Source: Nocardia sp. NRRL S-836 (GTDB lineage Bacteria; Actinomycetota; Actinomycetes; Mycobacteriales; Pseudonocardiaceae). From it: a stretch of DNA of 64,000 nucleotides. Each line of letters starts with the position of its first letter. Positions within the stretch are counted from its first letter, which is position 1. This document shows, in pieces, positions 57,646 to 64,000 of the stretch. Location of the stretch: contig NZ_LGDY01000025.1 of NCBI RefSeq assembly GCF_001279525.1, forward strand, positions 90,192 through 154,191. Direction: 5' to 3'. Made by a program: the position numbers and the translations under genes. The notes beneath the pieces were generated by a model. It had not been told where the DNA came from. It made no database searches and worked only from the letters and a program-made list of their open reading frames with translations.

Positions 57646-58728
57646 TCACCTCCGCACGGCGATCACCACCGCGACCACCAGGACGAGCACCCCGACCGCC
57701 ACCGCCGAGCCCAGCACCCACGCCGCGTACACCGCGTACGCGACGAACTCGGAGCCGATCGCGGCCACCGAGGTCACGGTGGCCCGCGCGTCGGTGTCGA
57801 TCCGGTGCTGCAGCTCGGTTTCCACATGCACCAGCACGAACCGGTACAGCCCGTAGAACAGTCCCAGCAGGACGATCGCCGCCGGCACCGCGAGCACCGC
57901 CGCGAGCACCAGCACCGCACCCGCCGCGAGCAACACCCAGCCACGCCACGGCAACCGCCCGGCCAGCGCCGCACCGGCCGCGCCCAGCAGCGGCACACCG
58001 ATCGTGGCGAGCGGCACCCACACCGTGGGCACGTGCCAGTCCCGGGCCAGGAGCGTGAAGTACTCCTCGAACGCGTCCAGCGCGTACACCAGTGCCACCG
58101 CGATGACGGCGCGTCTGATGGGCACCGCCTCGCGCAGACCGGTCCGCAGGGTCGCCAGATAACCGTCCTCACCGGACGACGGGTCGCGCTCGGGTTCCGG
58201 GAACCGCAACGCGATCACCGACGACAGCAGGCACATCGCCACGCTGACCCAGCCGGCCAGCCGGTAGCCGCCGCAGGAGAACAGCACGGTCGCCACCACG
58301 GCGACCGGCACCTGGGCGATCAGCTCGATGGTGTCGACGCGGGCGTTCAACCGGCCGTAGGAGGCCTCGTCCCCGTTCGCCGCCAGGCCGTCGTAGAGCA
58401 ACGCCTCGAACGCACCGGAGGTCAGCGTTCCGCCGAGGCCCCACAGCACGAACCCGGCCGCGAAGCCCCAGAACGACGGGAACAGCACCCAGGTCGCGTA
58501 CCCGCAGGCCTGCAGCACCCCCGCGACGACCAGCGAGCCGCGCCGGGAGAACCGGTCGGCGATAGCACCGGACGGCACCTCGAAGAGCACGGCGGTGGTC
58601 GACCAGATGGCGAGCAGCACCGAGATCCGGGTGTCCGACAGCCCGCTGTCGGCGAAGAGCAACGCGTACAGCGCGTAGATCGGGACGAGGTGCGAACACC
58701 ACGCCCACGCCGTCGCGGTTCTGGTCAG
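57646..58728 (-). CDS. MFS transporter with an interrupted 5' end
   Basis: About 360 residues with roughly 11-12 TM segments. The MFS loop-2 motif is GAIADRFSRRGSLVVAG, and helices such as FWGFAAGFVLWGLGGTLTSGAFEALLYDGL follow. The first helix (WCSHLVPIYALYALLFADSG) begins before any ATG, GTG or TTG. The only in-frame starts are CTG 58728, or TTG 58662, which would cut helix 1. An ATG at 58758 is in frame but is followed after five codons by TGA at 58743. The gene is either expressed from CTG, regulated by this mini-frame, or damaged. Substrate unknown; the subgroup resembles small drug and sugar exporters. Confidence 0.75.
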   Translation of the reverse strand: MTRTATAWAWCSHLVPIYALYALLFADSGLSDTRISVLLAIWSTTAVLFEVPSGAIADRFSRRGSLVVAGVLQACGYATWVLFPSFWGFAAGFVLWGLGGTLTSGAFEALLYDGLAANGDEASYGRLNARVDTIELIAQVPVAVVATVLFSCGGYRLAGWVSVAMCLLSSVIALRFPEPERDPSSGEDGYLATLRTGLREAVPIRRAVIAVALVYALDAFEEYFTLLARDWHVPTVWVPLATIGVPLLGAAGAALAGRLPWRGWVLLAAGAVLVLAAVLAVPAAIVLLGLFYGLYRFVLVHVETELQHRIDTDARATVTSVAAIGSEFVAYAVYAAWVLGSAVAVGVLVLVVAVVIAVRR

Positions 58729-58740
58729 CTCAGTTGAAGA

Positions 58741-58793
58741 TCAATGTCGTCGTCGCATGGCACAAGACTAAGCCGTCAGCGCCATCGATTAAA
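58741..58793 (-). promoter_or_regulatory. Leaderless-type promoter and five-codon mini-frame before the MFS gene
   Basis: On the minus strand TTTAAT and TAGTCT are 17 bases apart, and TAGTCT lies six bases before ATG 58758, the usual geometry of leaderless actinobacterial mRNAs. That ATG opens a frame of five codons (MRRRH, three CGA codons) closed by TGA at 58743-58741, in frame with the transporter. The -35 lies in the loop and right arm of the 58771-58807 inverted repeat. Confidence 0.45.
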
Positions 58794-58807
58794 TGGCGCT
58801 GACGGCT
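58771..58807. terminator. Perfect 15-bp inverted repeat after the chitinase gene
   Basis: AGCCGTCAGCGCCAT and ATGGCGCTGACGGCT with a seven-base loop (CGATTAA), ten bases after the leftward chitinase stop. It is a good terminator for the chitinase gene and at the same time contains the presumed promoter of the MFS gene, which reads in the same direction. Confidence 0.75.
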
Positions 58808-58816
58808 CGTAGCCGA

Positions 58817-60166
58817 TCAGAAACCGGCTGTGATCTTCGTGAACGCCCAGTCGGACTGCGGGACGCCGGAGCAGTTCTCCGCCACCTGGCCGTCGCAGCC
58901 GCCGCGGTCGCGGTTGACCGACCAGAACGCGAGGCGTGCCAGGCCGTTCGCCTTGGCCCAGTCGCGGATCGCGGCCCAGTCGTCGACCGTGGTGACCTCG
59001 CGCTGGTCGGACAGGCCGTTCATGCCGGAGATGCCGACGTGCTTGAACGCCTCGGCGTCACTCCAGCCGAAGGTCGACTTCAGCTTGTTCTTCAGCCCGG
59101 TGGCCGCGCCGATGGTGTCGGTGCGGACGTTCGAGCTGCCGAAGTCGAACGGCATGATCGTGAACACGTCGATGTTCGCGTTCAGCGCCTTGGCCTGGTC
59201 GATCAGGCGAGCGCCGTAGGAGTTCGGCCCGGTGGTCGTGGTGCCGAACGTGACGATCGTCTGGATGCCCGGGTTGTTCTGCTTGACGATCTTCAGCGCG
59301 GTCAGGATCCGGTCCTGGACCACGGTGTTCTCGAACTCGTCGGAGTTCTCGATGTCGATGTCGATCGCCTTGAGCTTGTAGGCGTTGATCACCTGCTGGT
59401 AGGCGCCGGCCAGTGCCTCCGGCGTCGAGCAGTTCGGGCCCAGCTTGTTGCCGCTCCAGCCGCCGAACGACGGCACGACGTCACCGCCGGCCGCGCGGAC
59501 GGAGTTGATCAGCTGCTGGTCCGCGCCACCGGTCAGCGGGCGCTGACCGTCCCACGCCGGGTTGCACCCGCCGCTGGACAGGACGAACGCCAGCGTGAAC
59601 CACTTGACCCCGGTCGCGCTCATGACCTGCGTAGCGCTCGGCGGGTTGCCCCAGCCCAGGTACAGGTAGGGCGCGCCGCGACCGGTGCCGGGCAGCGGCG
59701 GGTTCGACGTGGTGGTGGTCGTGGTGGTGGTCGTCGTCGTGGTCGTGGTCGTGGTCGTCGTGCCGCCGCCGCCATCGCAGGCCGCACCGTTGATCTTGCA
59801 GTTGCTCGGGCTGCCACCCGAACCGCGGACGGTGAAGCCGAAGCTGGTCGACCCGCCGACGCCGACGTTGCCGTTCCAGGTGTTCTTCACCGTGACGTTC
59901 TGGCCGCTCGCGGTGTACGTGCCGTCCCACAGCGACGCGATCGACTGCCCGCTCGGCAGCGTGAACTCGACGGTCCACGACGTGAGCGCGGACGAGCCGC
60001 CGTTGCCGATCGTGTACTTGGCCTCGTAACCGCTGCCCCAGTCCGACGTCTTGGTGAACGCGGCCGTCACGCCCGTCGCACCGCTCGCGGGAGCGGCGAG
60101 CACGCCTCCGACCACGGCGGCCACCGCCACTCCGATGGTCAGGAACTGCCAGCGAAACCTCTTCAT
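58817..60166 (-). CDS. Secreted GH18 chitinase with N-terminal CBM2 (second)
   Basis: A 449-residue precursor: signal peptide (MKRFRWQFLTIGVAVAAVVGG..., cut after ASG/A), CBM2 domain at about 31-130 with NCKINGAAC, a Thr-only linker of about 18 residues, and a GH18 domain from about 160. The catalytic strand reads LKAIDIDIENSDEF, keeping the D-x-D-x-E core. ATQVMSATGVKWFTLAFVLSSGGC and the final LARLAFWSVNRDRGGC are typical of the ChiD/ChiB-like subgroup with Cys pairs. It differs in catalytic type from the chitinase at 13896, so the two may complement each other on chitin. A dre-like site lies 46 bases upstream. Confidence 0.95.
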   Translation of the reverse strand: MKRFRWQFLTIGVAVAAVVGGVLAAPASGATGVTAAFTKTSDWGSGYEAKYTIGNGGSSALTSWTVEFTLPSGQSIASLWDGTYTASGQNVTVKNTWNGNVGVGGSTSFGFTVRGSGGSPSNCKINGAACDGGGGTTTTTTTTTTTTTTTTTTSNPPLPGTGRGAPYLYLGWGNPPSATQVMSATGVKWFTLAFVLSSGGCNPAWDGQRPLTGGADQQLINSVRAAGGDVVPSFGGWSGNKLGPNCSTPEALAGAYQQVINAYKLKAIDIDIENSDEFENTVVQDRILTALKIVKQNNPGIQTIVTFGTTTTGPNSYGARLIDQAKALNANIDVFTIMPFDFGSSNVRTDTIGAATGLKNKLKSTFGWSDAEAFKHVGISGMNGLSDQREVTTVDDWAAIRDWAKANGLARLAFWSVNRDRGGCDGQVAENCSGVPQSDWAFTKITAGF

Positions 60167-60211
60167 GGTGCTCCTTCACGTGCAGGGGTACGTGATGCCA
60201 AGGACGTTAAC

Positions 60212-60223
60212 TGGTCTGGACCA
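60212..60223. promoter_or_regulatory. DasR-like (dre) operator of the second chitinase gene
   Basis: TGGTCTGGACCA, one base from the DasR core TGGTCTAGACCA and with the flanks AC...TT close to the 16-base consensus. It lies between the chitinase start (60166) and the divergent methyltransferase gene. Together with 15442-15453 it suggests both chitinase genes share GlcNAc-responsive control. Confidence 0.72.
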
Positions 60224-60279
60224 TTGGTTCAAGGGTGCGAATGCGAGCCCGTGAGAACGTTCGCCTACCTTGCAAGGCG

Positions 60280-61050
60280 ATGAGAGCTGAAGAGATCGCC
60301 CGCCACATGGCCACCTGGACCGTCAGTCCGGACATCCAGGTCGTTCAAACCCGATACCGGCAGGAACTGGCACAGATCTGGCAGGTGCCGCCGGGCAGCA
60401 GGGTGCTGGAGGTCGGTTGCGGCCAGGGCGACATGACCGCCGTGCTCGCCGATCTCGTCGGTCCGAACGGGACGGTCGTGGGCACGGACGTCGCACCGCC
60501 CGAGTACGGCGCACCGGTCACCGTGGGTCAGTCCGCGCGGCACCTGCTCGACGGGCCGCTCGGCGCGCGGATCGACCTGCGGTACGGGACCGACGTGCTC
60601 ACCGACGACGTCGGAACCGGGTACGACCTCGTCGTGCTCGCCCACTGCTCCTGGTACTTCGCCTCCGCCGACCGGCTCGAACGGACGTTGCGCAGGGCCC
60701 GCGAGCTGGCCGGGCGGCTGTGCTTCGCCGAGTGGGACCCGCAGCCCGCCGCGGTGAGCCAGCTGCCGCACCTGCTGGCCGTGCTCGCGCAGGACCGGAT
60801 CGGCGGCGACACGGACGTCAACGTGCGCGCGCCGCTCACCCGCGCGACTCTGCTGGACGCGGTGCGGCGCACCGGCTGGGAGGTCGAGCGGGTGACCGAT
60901 GTGGACACCCGCACGTTGCAGGACGCCGACTGGGAGGTCGCGATCGCGCTGCGCGAGGCGCCGGACGGCCTGGCCAGGGAGCTGCTCCGGCAGACCGCGG
61001 CCGAGCGCGGCAACGTGCCGTTGCCCGCTTACGCACTCACAGCACGCTAG
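60280..61050 (+). CDS. SAM-dependent methyltransferase (class I)
   Basis: A 256-residue class I methyltransferase. Motif I is VLEVGCGQGDMTAVLAD, followed by VVGTDVAPPEYG (motif II region) and LVVLAHCSWYFASADRLERTLRRAREL (post-motif helix). There are no DNA-methylase motifs. ATG 60280 gives the expected short N-terminal helix. The substrate is unknown; relatives methylate small natural products. It is divergent from chitinase 2 and its promoter region contains the dre site. The 3' end overlaps the convergent membrane protein gene by 14 bases. Confidence 0.88.
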   Translation: MRAEEIARHMATWTVSPDIQVVQTRYRQELAQIWQVPPGSRVLEVGCGQGDMTAVLADLVGPNGTVVGTDVAPPEYGAPVTVGQSARHLLDGPLGARIDLRYGTDVLTDDVGTGYDLVVLAHCSWYFASADRLERTLRRARELAGRLCFAEWDPQPAAVSQLPHLLAVLAQDRIGGDTDVNVRAPLTRATLLDAVRRTGWEVERVTDVDTRTLQDADWEVAIALREAPDGLARELLRQTAAERGNVPLPAYALTAR

Positions 61051-61351
61051 TGCGCTCCAGGTCGGAGTCCCGGTCGTCGAGGAGGTGGCGCAACGCCAGC
61101 GTGGCCTGGCGTTGTTCCTCCACGAGCTTGGAGAGCCACGAGCCGAAGTAGAGGAACCCGCCCACGCCGATCAGGCCGAGGCCGAGCACGCCGCCGGACA
61201 CCACGTACGGCATCTGCTCCCACACGTACCCGGTGTGCGCTACTCCCCACCAGGCGAAGAGGATCGCGGCGATCCCGGCGGTCATCAGCATCGTGCCGAC
61301 GAGGCCCAGGCCGTTGCGCATCCGGGAGCGGCGCCGGTCTTGGATGGTCAT
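61037..61351 (-). CDS. Small two-TM membrane protein
   Basis: A 104-residue protein with two TM segments (GLVGTMLMTAGIAAILFAWWGVA and VVSGGVLGLGLIGVGGFLYFG) and a charged C-terminal helix that may coil (SKLVEEQRQATLALRHLLDDRDSDLE). The start is ATG 61351, or ATG 61321 ten codons later. It ends a leftward run after the secreted protein gene, three bases away, so it is likely made with it. I do not know the family. Confidence 0.78.
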   Translation of the reverse strand: MTIQDRRRSRMRNGLGLVGTMLMTAGIAAILFAWWGVAHTGYVWEQMPYVVSGGVLGLGLIGVGGFLYFGSWLSKLVEEQRQATLALRHLLDDRDSDLERTSVL

Positions 61352-61354
61352 GTC

Positions 61355-62608
61355 TCACCCGTTGCGCAGGTCGGGGACACCGGTGGGGTGTCCGGAGGGG
61401 CAGGGGGCGCCGCCGAGCAGGAAGGCGCCGAACGACCGCATGCCGAACGCCCCGGCCGCGGCGACGCCGAGGCCGGTGAGGACGAGCAGCGCCGGCACGC
61501 CGGGGAAGTCGAGCAGTGAGCCGGGCCGTGACCGGGCCACGTGCGCGACCGGCGGGGCGACACCGGGCGGGTTGATCCCGGCGGCCGGTGGCGTTCCCGG
61601 CAGTGCCGGCGGTGCGCCGAGCACGGGCGGGGACAGCGGAGGTGCCTGGGGCGCCGGGACGTCGGGCGGGGACAGCGGCGCGGCCACGGCGGCGTTCGCG
61701 ACCGCCTCGGTGTCACCGACGACGACCTCCATCTTGTCCAGCGGGTTGAGCAACGGCGCGAGCTCCTTGGGCAGCAACGGCGCGACGATGCCGTCGAGGA
61801 TCCCGCCGAGACCGAGCCTGGCCCGCAACGCCTTCACGTCGACGGTCAGCGCGAGCCCGCGTGACCTCGCCGTGGCCGAGGCGCCCTCGAACCTCGTCGT
61901 CGCCTCCGGCCAGGTGAGCGTGACCCCCAACGGTTCCAGCGCCTTCAGCAGCCCGTCCGGCGGGGCAGCGGGTGCCTTGACCGGGAACCGCTGGCCCAGC
62001 ACGGTGATCGCGGCGATCGAGAACGCGCTGGTGCCGCTGCCCTTGCCGCCGTCGCTGACCGCCACCGACTCGAACCGCACCCCGGACAGCACGACCAGCC
62101 CGGACAGCACCGTGATCGTCTGCGCGGACGTGACCGCCGTGGAACGGGCCTCGGTGGCCGTGACCGCGCTCGTGCTGGTCGACGCGAGCCCTTCGGCCGT
62201 GAGCACGAACGGCACCTCCTGGCGTGCACCGGCGAACGCCTCCGCTTTCGCCGCACCCGCCTGCGCCCGCATGCCGGACTTCGACTCGTCGGCGGGACCA
62301 CCGGGGTGTGCCGCGTTGGCCTGCACCGGGTAGGCGAAGCCCAGCAGCTGCGGCAGCCCGGTGCCGACGGCGGCGCCCGGCCACAGCGAGCTGGCCAGCG
62401 ACCGGCCGATCGGCCCGGAGCCCAGCTCGGTCTGCGTGTAGGAGAGGTGGACCTCGCCCTGCGGTTCGGCCGGCACCGGCAGCAGGGTGGTGTGCAGCAG
62501 CACCGACACCGGTGTCGCCCTGGACGACAGCGTGAACCCGCCGAGGTCGGCCGCCCCGGCCGGTGCCGGGAACAGCAGGAGCAGCAGCACGACGACCGCG
62601 CACCTCAT
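61355..62608 (-). CDS. Secreted, C-terminally anchored hypothetical protein
   Basis: A 417-residue protein with a signal peptide (MRCAVVVLLLLLFPAPAGAAD), a beta-rich ectodomain (LGGFTLSSRATPVSVLLHTTLLPVP; STAVTSAQTITVLSGLVVLSGVRFESVAVSDGG), a long Pro/Ala linker (about residues 305-360) and one TM segment near the end (ALLVLTGLGVAAAGAFGM). ATG 62608 overlaps the LivF stop by four bases, so it belongs to the branched-chain amino acid ABC operon. A role as substrate-binding accessory or surface partner of that transporter is possible, but the sequence does not resemble a periplasmic binding protein. No family recognised. Confidence 0.78.
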   Translation of the reverse strand: MRCAVVVLLLLLFPAPAGAADLGGFTLSSRATPVSVLLHTTLLPVPAEPQGEVHLSYTQTELGSGPIGRSLASSLWPGAAVGTGLPQLLGFAYPVQANAAHPGGPADESKSGMRAQAGAAKAEAFAGARQEVPFVLTAEGLASTSTSAVTATEARSTAVTSAQTITVLSGLVVLSGVRFESVAVSDGGKGSGTSAFSIAAITVLGQRFPVKAPAAPPDGLLKALEPLGVTLTWPEATTRFEGASATARSRGLALTVDVKALRARLGLGGILDGIVAPLLPKELAPLLNPLDKMEVVVGDTEAVANAAVAAPLSPPDVPAPQAPPLSPPVLGAPPALPGTPPAAGINPPGVAPPVAHVARSRPGSLLDFPGVPALLVLTGLGVAAAGAFGMRSFGAFLLGGAPCPSGHPTGVPDLRNG

Positions 62609-63270
62609 GACGTCCCTCCGAAGTAGACGGTGGCCAGGTCGCCCTCGGCCATCTCGCCGTGCGCCATCACCACGACCTGGTCGGCCACGGCGGACGCGGT
62701 CTCGGCGAACTGCTCGACCACCAGCATCGTCACGCCCGTCCCGGCCAGCTCGCGGACCACCTCGTACAGCTCGGTCACGACCACCGGCGCGAGCCCCATC
62801 GACAGCTCGTCGACCACCAGCACCGCCGGGTCGGTGAGCAGGGCGCGGGAGAACGCGAGCATCTGCTGCTCCCCACCGGACATCGACCCCGCGAGCTGCT
62901 TGCGCCGGACCTTGAGCTTCGGGAACCGCTCGTAGACGACCTCGGCGTCCCCGCGCATCAGCCGCAGGTTCTCCGCGACGGTCAGGTTCGGGAAGATCGC
63001 CCGTCCTTCCGGGATCGTGCACAGCCCCGCCCGCGCCAGCTCGTCCGGGGCGGCGTCGTTGACGTGCACGCCGTTCAGGTGGACGTGCCCCCGCGTCGCC
63101 CTGATCTGTCCACTGAGGACTTTGACCAGCGTGGACTTGCCGGCGCCGTTGGGCCCGAGCAACGCCGTGACGCTGCCGCGCGGCACGCTCAGCGACACCC
63201 CGCGCAGCACCTCGATCCGCCCGTACCCGGCGTGCACCCCGGTCAGCTCGATCATGTTCGGCTCGCTCAT
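62605..63270 (-). CDS. livF: Branched-chain amino acid-type ABC transporter ATPase LivF
   Basis: A 221-residue ATPase. Walker A is LLGPNGAGKSTLVK, the Q-loop region is LCTIPEGRAIFPNLTVAENL (diagnostic of LivF), the signature is SMSGGEQQMLAFSRAL, Walker B is VLVVDELSMGLAP and the H-loop area is MLVVEQFAETA, where Gln replaces His as is usual in LivF. It would energise uptake of branched-chain amino acids or related compounds such as urea or amides. It overlaps LivG (upstream) and the secreted protein gene (downstream) by four bases each. Confidence 0.93.
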   Translation of the reverse strand: MSEPNMIELTGVHAGYGRIEVLRGVSLSVPRGSVTALLGPNGAGKSTLVKVLSGQIRATRGHVHLNGVHVNDAAPDELARAGLCTIPEGRAIFPNLTVAENLRLMRGDAEVVYERFPKLKVRRKQLAGSMSGGEQQMLAFSRALLTDPAVLVVDELSMGLAPVVVTELYEVVRELAGTGVTMLVVEQFAETASAVADQVVVMAHGEMAEGDLATVYFGGTS

Positions 63271-63959
63271 CCGAGGTACGCCTCCCGGACCCCGGCGTGC
63301 GCGCGGACCTCGTCCGGCGTGCCGCTGGTCAGCAACCGCCCCAGGTTCAGCACGTGCACGCGGTCGCAGTACCCCATGACGAGGTCCATGTCGTGCTCGA
63401 CCAGCACGACCGCCCGCCCCTCCGCCGACAGCTCGCGCAACAGCTCACCGAACGCGTCGGTCTCCTGCCGGTCCAGCCCCGACGACGGCTCGTCGAGCAG
63501 CAGCAGGTGCGGGTCCGTGGCCAGCGCCCGCGCCAGCTCCAGCAACCGCGCGGCCCCGGTCGGCACGGTGTCGGCCTGGTTGCCCGCCCACCCCGCGATC
63601 CCCACCCGCCGCAGCAGCTCGTCGGCAAGCCTCGGCGACCGCCGCCGGCTCTCCAACGCCACCACGACGTTCTCCCAGACCGTCAACGACCCGAACACCT
63701 CGAGCCGCTGGAACGTCCGCGCCACCCCCAGCCTGGACCGCTGGTGCGGCCCCTTGGCCGTGACGTCGGCCCCGTCCAGCACCACCCGCCCCGCCGACGG
63801 CCTGCGCAACCCGCTGACGACGTCGAACAACGTCGTCTTGCCCGCACCGTTGGGCCCGATCAGCCCGGTGACGCCCGGCTCGACGTCGAGCGTGACCCCG
63901 TCGACCGCGGTCACCTCGCCGAACCGCACCGTCACACCGTCAACCCGCAACACGCTCAC
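63267..63959 (-). CDS. livG: Branched-chain amino acid-type ABC transporter ATPase LivG
   Basis: A 230-residue ATPase from GTG 63959. Walker A is LIGPNGAGKTTLFD, the LivG-type Q-loop is GVARTFQRLEVFGSLTVWENV, Walker B is LLLLDEPSSGLDRQE and the switch His is in VVLVEHDMDLVMGYCDRV. The signature is degenerate: VPTGAARLLELARAL in place of LSGGQ. The family often has LPYGQQR-like signatures, but the loss of both Gly-Gln positions is unusual. The start GTG overlaps an upstream stop (GTGA), so the operon continues beyond the window. Confidence 0.9.
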   Translation of the reverse strand: MSVLRVDGVTVRFGEVTAVDGVTLDVEPGVTGLIGPNGAGKTTLFDVVSGLRRPSAGRVVLDGADVTAKGPHQRSRLGVARTFQRLEVFGSLTVWENVVVALESRRRSPRLADELLRRVGIAGWAGNQADTVPTGAARLLELARALATDPHLLLLDEPSSGLDRQETDAFGELLRELSAEGRAVVLVEHDMDLVMGYCDRVHVLNLGRLLTSGTPDEVRAHAGVREAYLG

Positions 63960-64000
63960 GCACACCACCCGGCCCACATCCGTCCACGCCAACCACCGCC
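63956..64000 (-). CDS. C-terminal tail of the upstream gene (probably Liv permease), cut by the window edge
   Basis: A frame open from base 64000 ends at TGA 63958-63956, overlapping GTG 63959 of livG by four bases, the same junction style as the rest of the operon. Only 14 residues (GGGWRGRMWAGWCA) are visible. In Liv operons the gene before livG is usually the LivM permease; that identity is assumed from order only. Confidence 0.4.
   Translation of the reverse strand, partial: GGGWRGRMWAGWCA

Noticed and set aside
1..64000. CRISPR arrays, tRNA or rRNA genes, IS elements, integrases
   Set aside because: No spaced direct-repeat array, no cloverleaf-like sequence, and no transposase or integrase domains were seen on either strand.

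Overview
The window is high-GC, gene-dense DNA from an actinomycete. Many starts are GTG or TTG, adjacent genes often overlap by four bases, leaders are short or absent, secreted chitinases sit beside DasR-like operators, and there are several actinobacterial XRE regulators, a DivIVA protein and a second type IIA topoisomerase pair. A Pseudonocardiales-type genome (Saccharothrix, Lentzea or Amycolatopsis relatives) is the best guess, but no rRNA or other marker fixes the genus. I saw no tRNA, rRNA, CRISPR array, insertion sequence or prophage.

Layout. 1-4.2 kb: a leftward operon of a Cys-rich protein, a TIR protein and a ParA-like KGGVGR ATPase, divergent from an XRE regulator and an HD phosphohydrolase. 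4.2-8.7 kb: SRPBCC/ArsR pair, a secreted ricin-lectin beta-helix protein, DUF6204 and a TenA/PqqC-fold protein. 8.7-13.9 kb: a degenerate nucleotide-cyclase-like protein divergent from an HTH protein plus a GT-A-like protein, then GNAT and a nucleosidase-like fusion. 13.9-20.6 kb: chitinase, hydrolase, MpaB-type oxygenase, DUF6461-like protein and a large alpha-L-fucosidase. 20.9-22.4 kb: a SLATT membrane protein, a decayed 15-bp repeat array and a small hypothetical. 22.4-27.3 kb: an XRE-cupin regulator and five overlapping genes for trans-4-hydroxyproline (or D-amino acid) catabolism. 27.4-31.9 kb: an XRE protein and an FtsX-type ABC exporter with two ATPases. 31.9-41.2 kb: two DJ-1/PfpI paralogs, SGNH hydrolase, small esterase, a large repeat protein ending in a degenerate ART-like domain, thioesterase-like and YchJ proteins, DivIVA and GNAT. 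41.2-46.1 kb: topoisomerase IV-like A and B subunits. 46.5-51.1 kb: an aminotransferase remnant, then DUF4331-TPR-NicO. 51.1-55.3 kb: anti-sigma factor, TetR, DrrAB-like ABC exporter and an APH-like kinase. 55.5-61.4 kb: carboxylesterase, short LLM protein, MFS transporter, second chitinase, methyltransferase. 61.4-64.0 kb: a secreted protein and the LivF/LivG end of a branched-chain amino acid ABC operon that continues past the window.

Two themes link the genes. First, polymer scavenging: two CBM2-GH18 chitinases, each with a near-consensus DasR (dre) site, the fucosidase, the lectin beta-helix protein and the hydroxyproline pathway. Second, between 1 and 22 kb several protein types known from NAD- or nucleotide-centred conflict systems lie among housekeeping-like genes: TIR with KGGVGR ATPase, cyclase-like, nucleosidase-like and SLATT. 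The most likely under-described modules are the 1-2503 operon and the 8699-11755 divergent unit with its tandem operator-like repeats.
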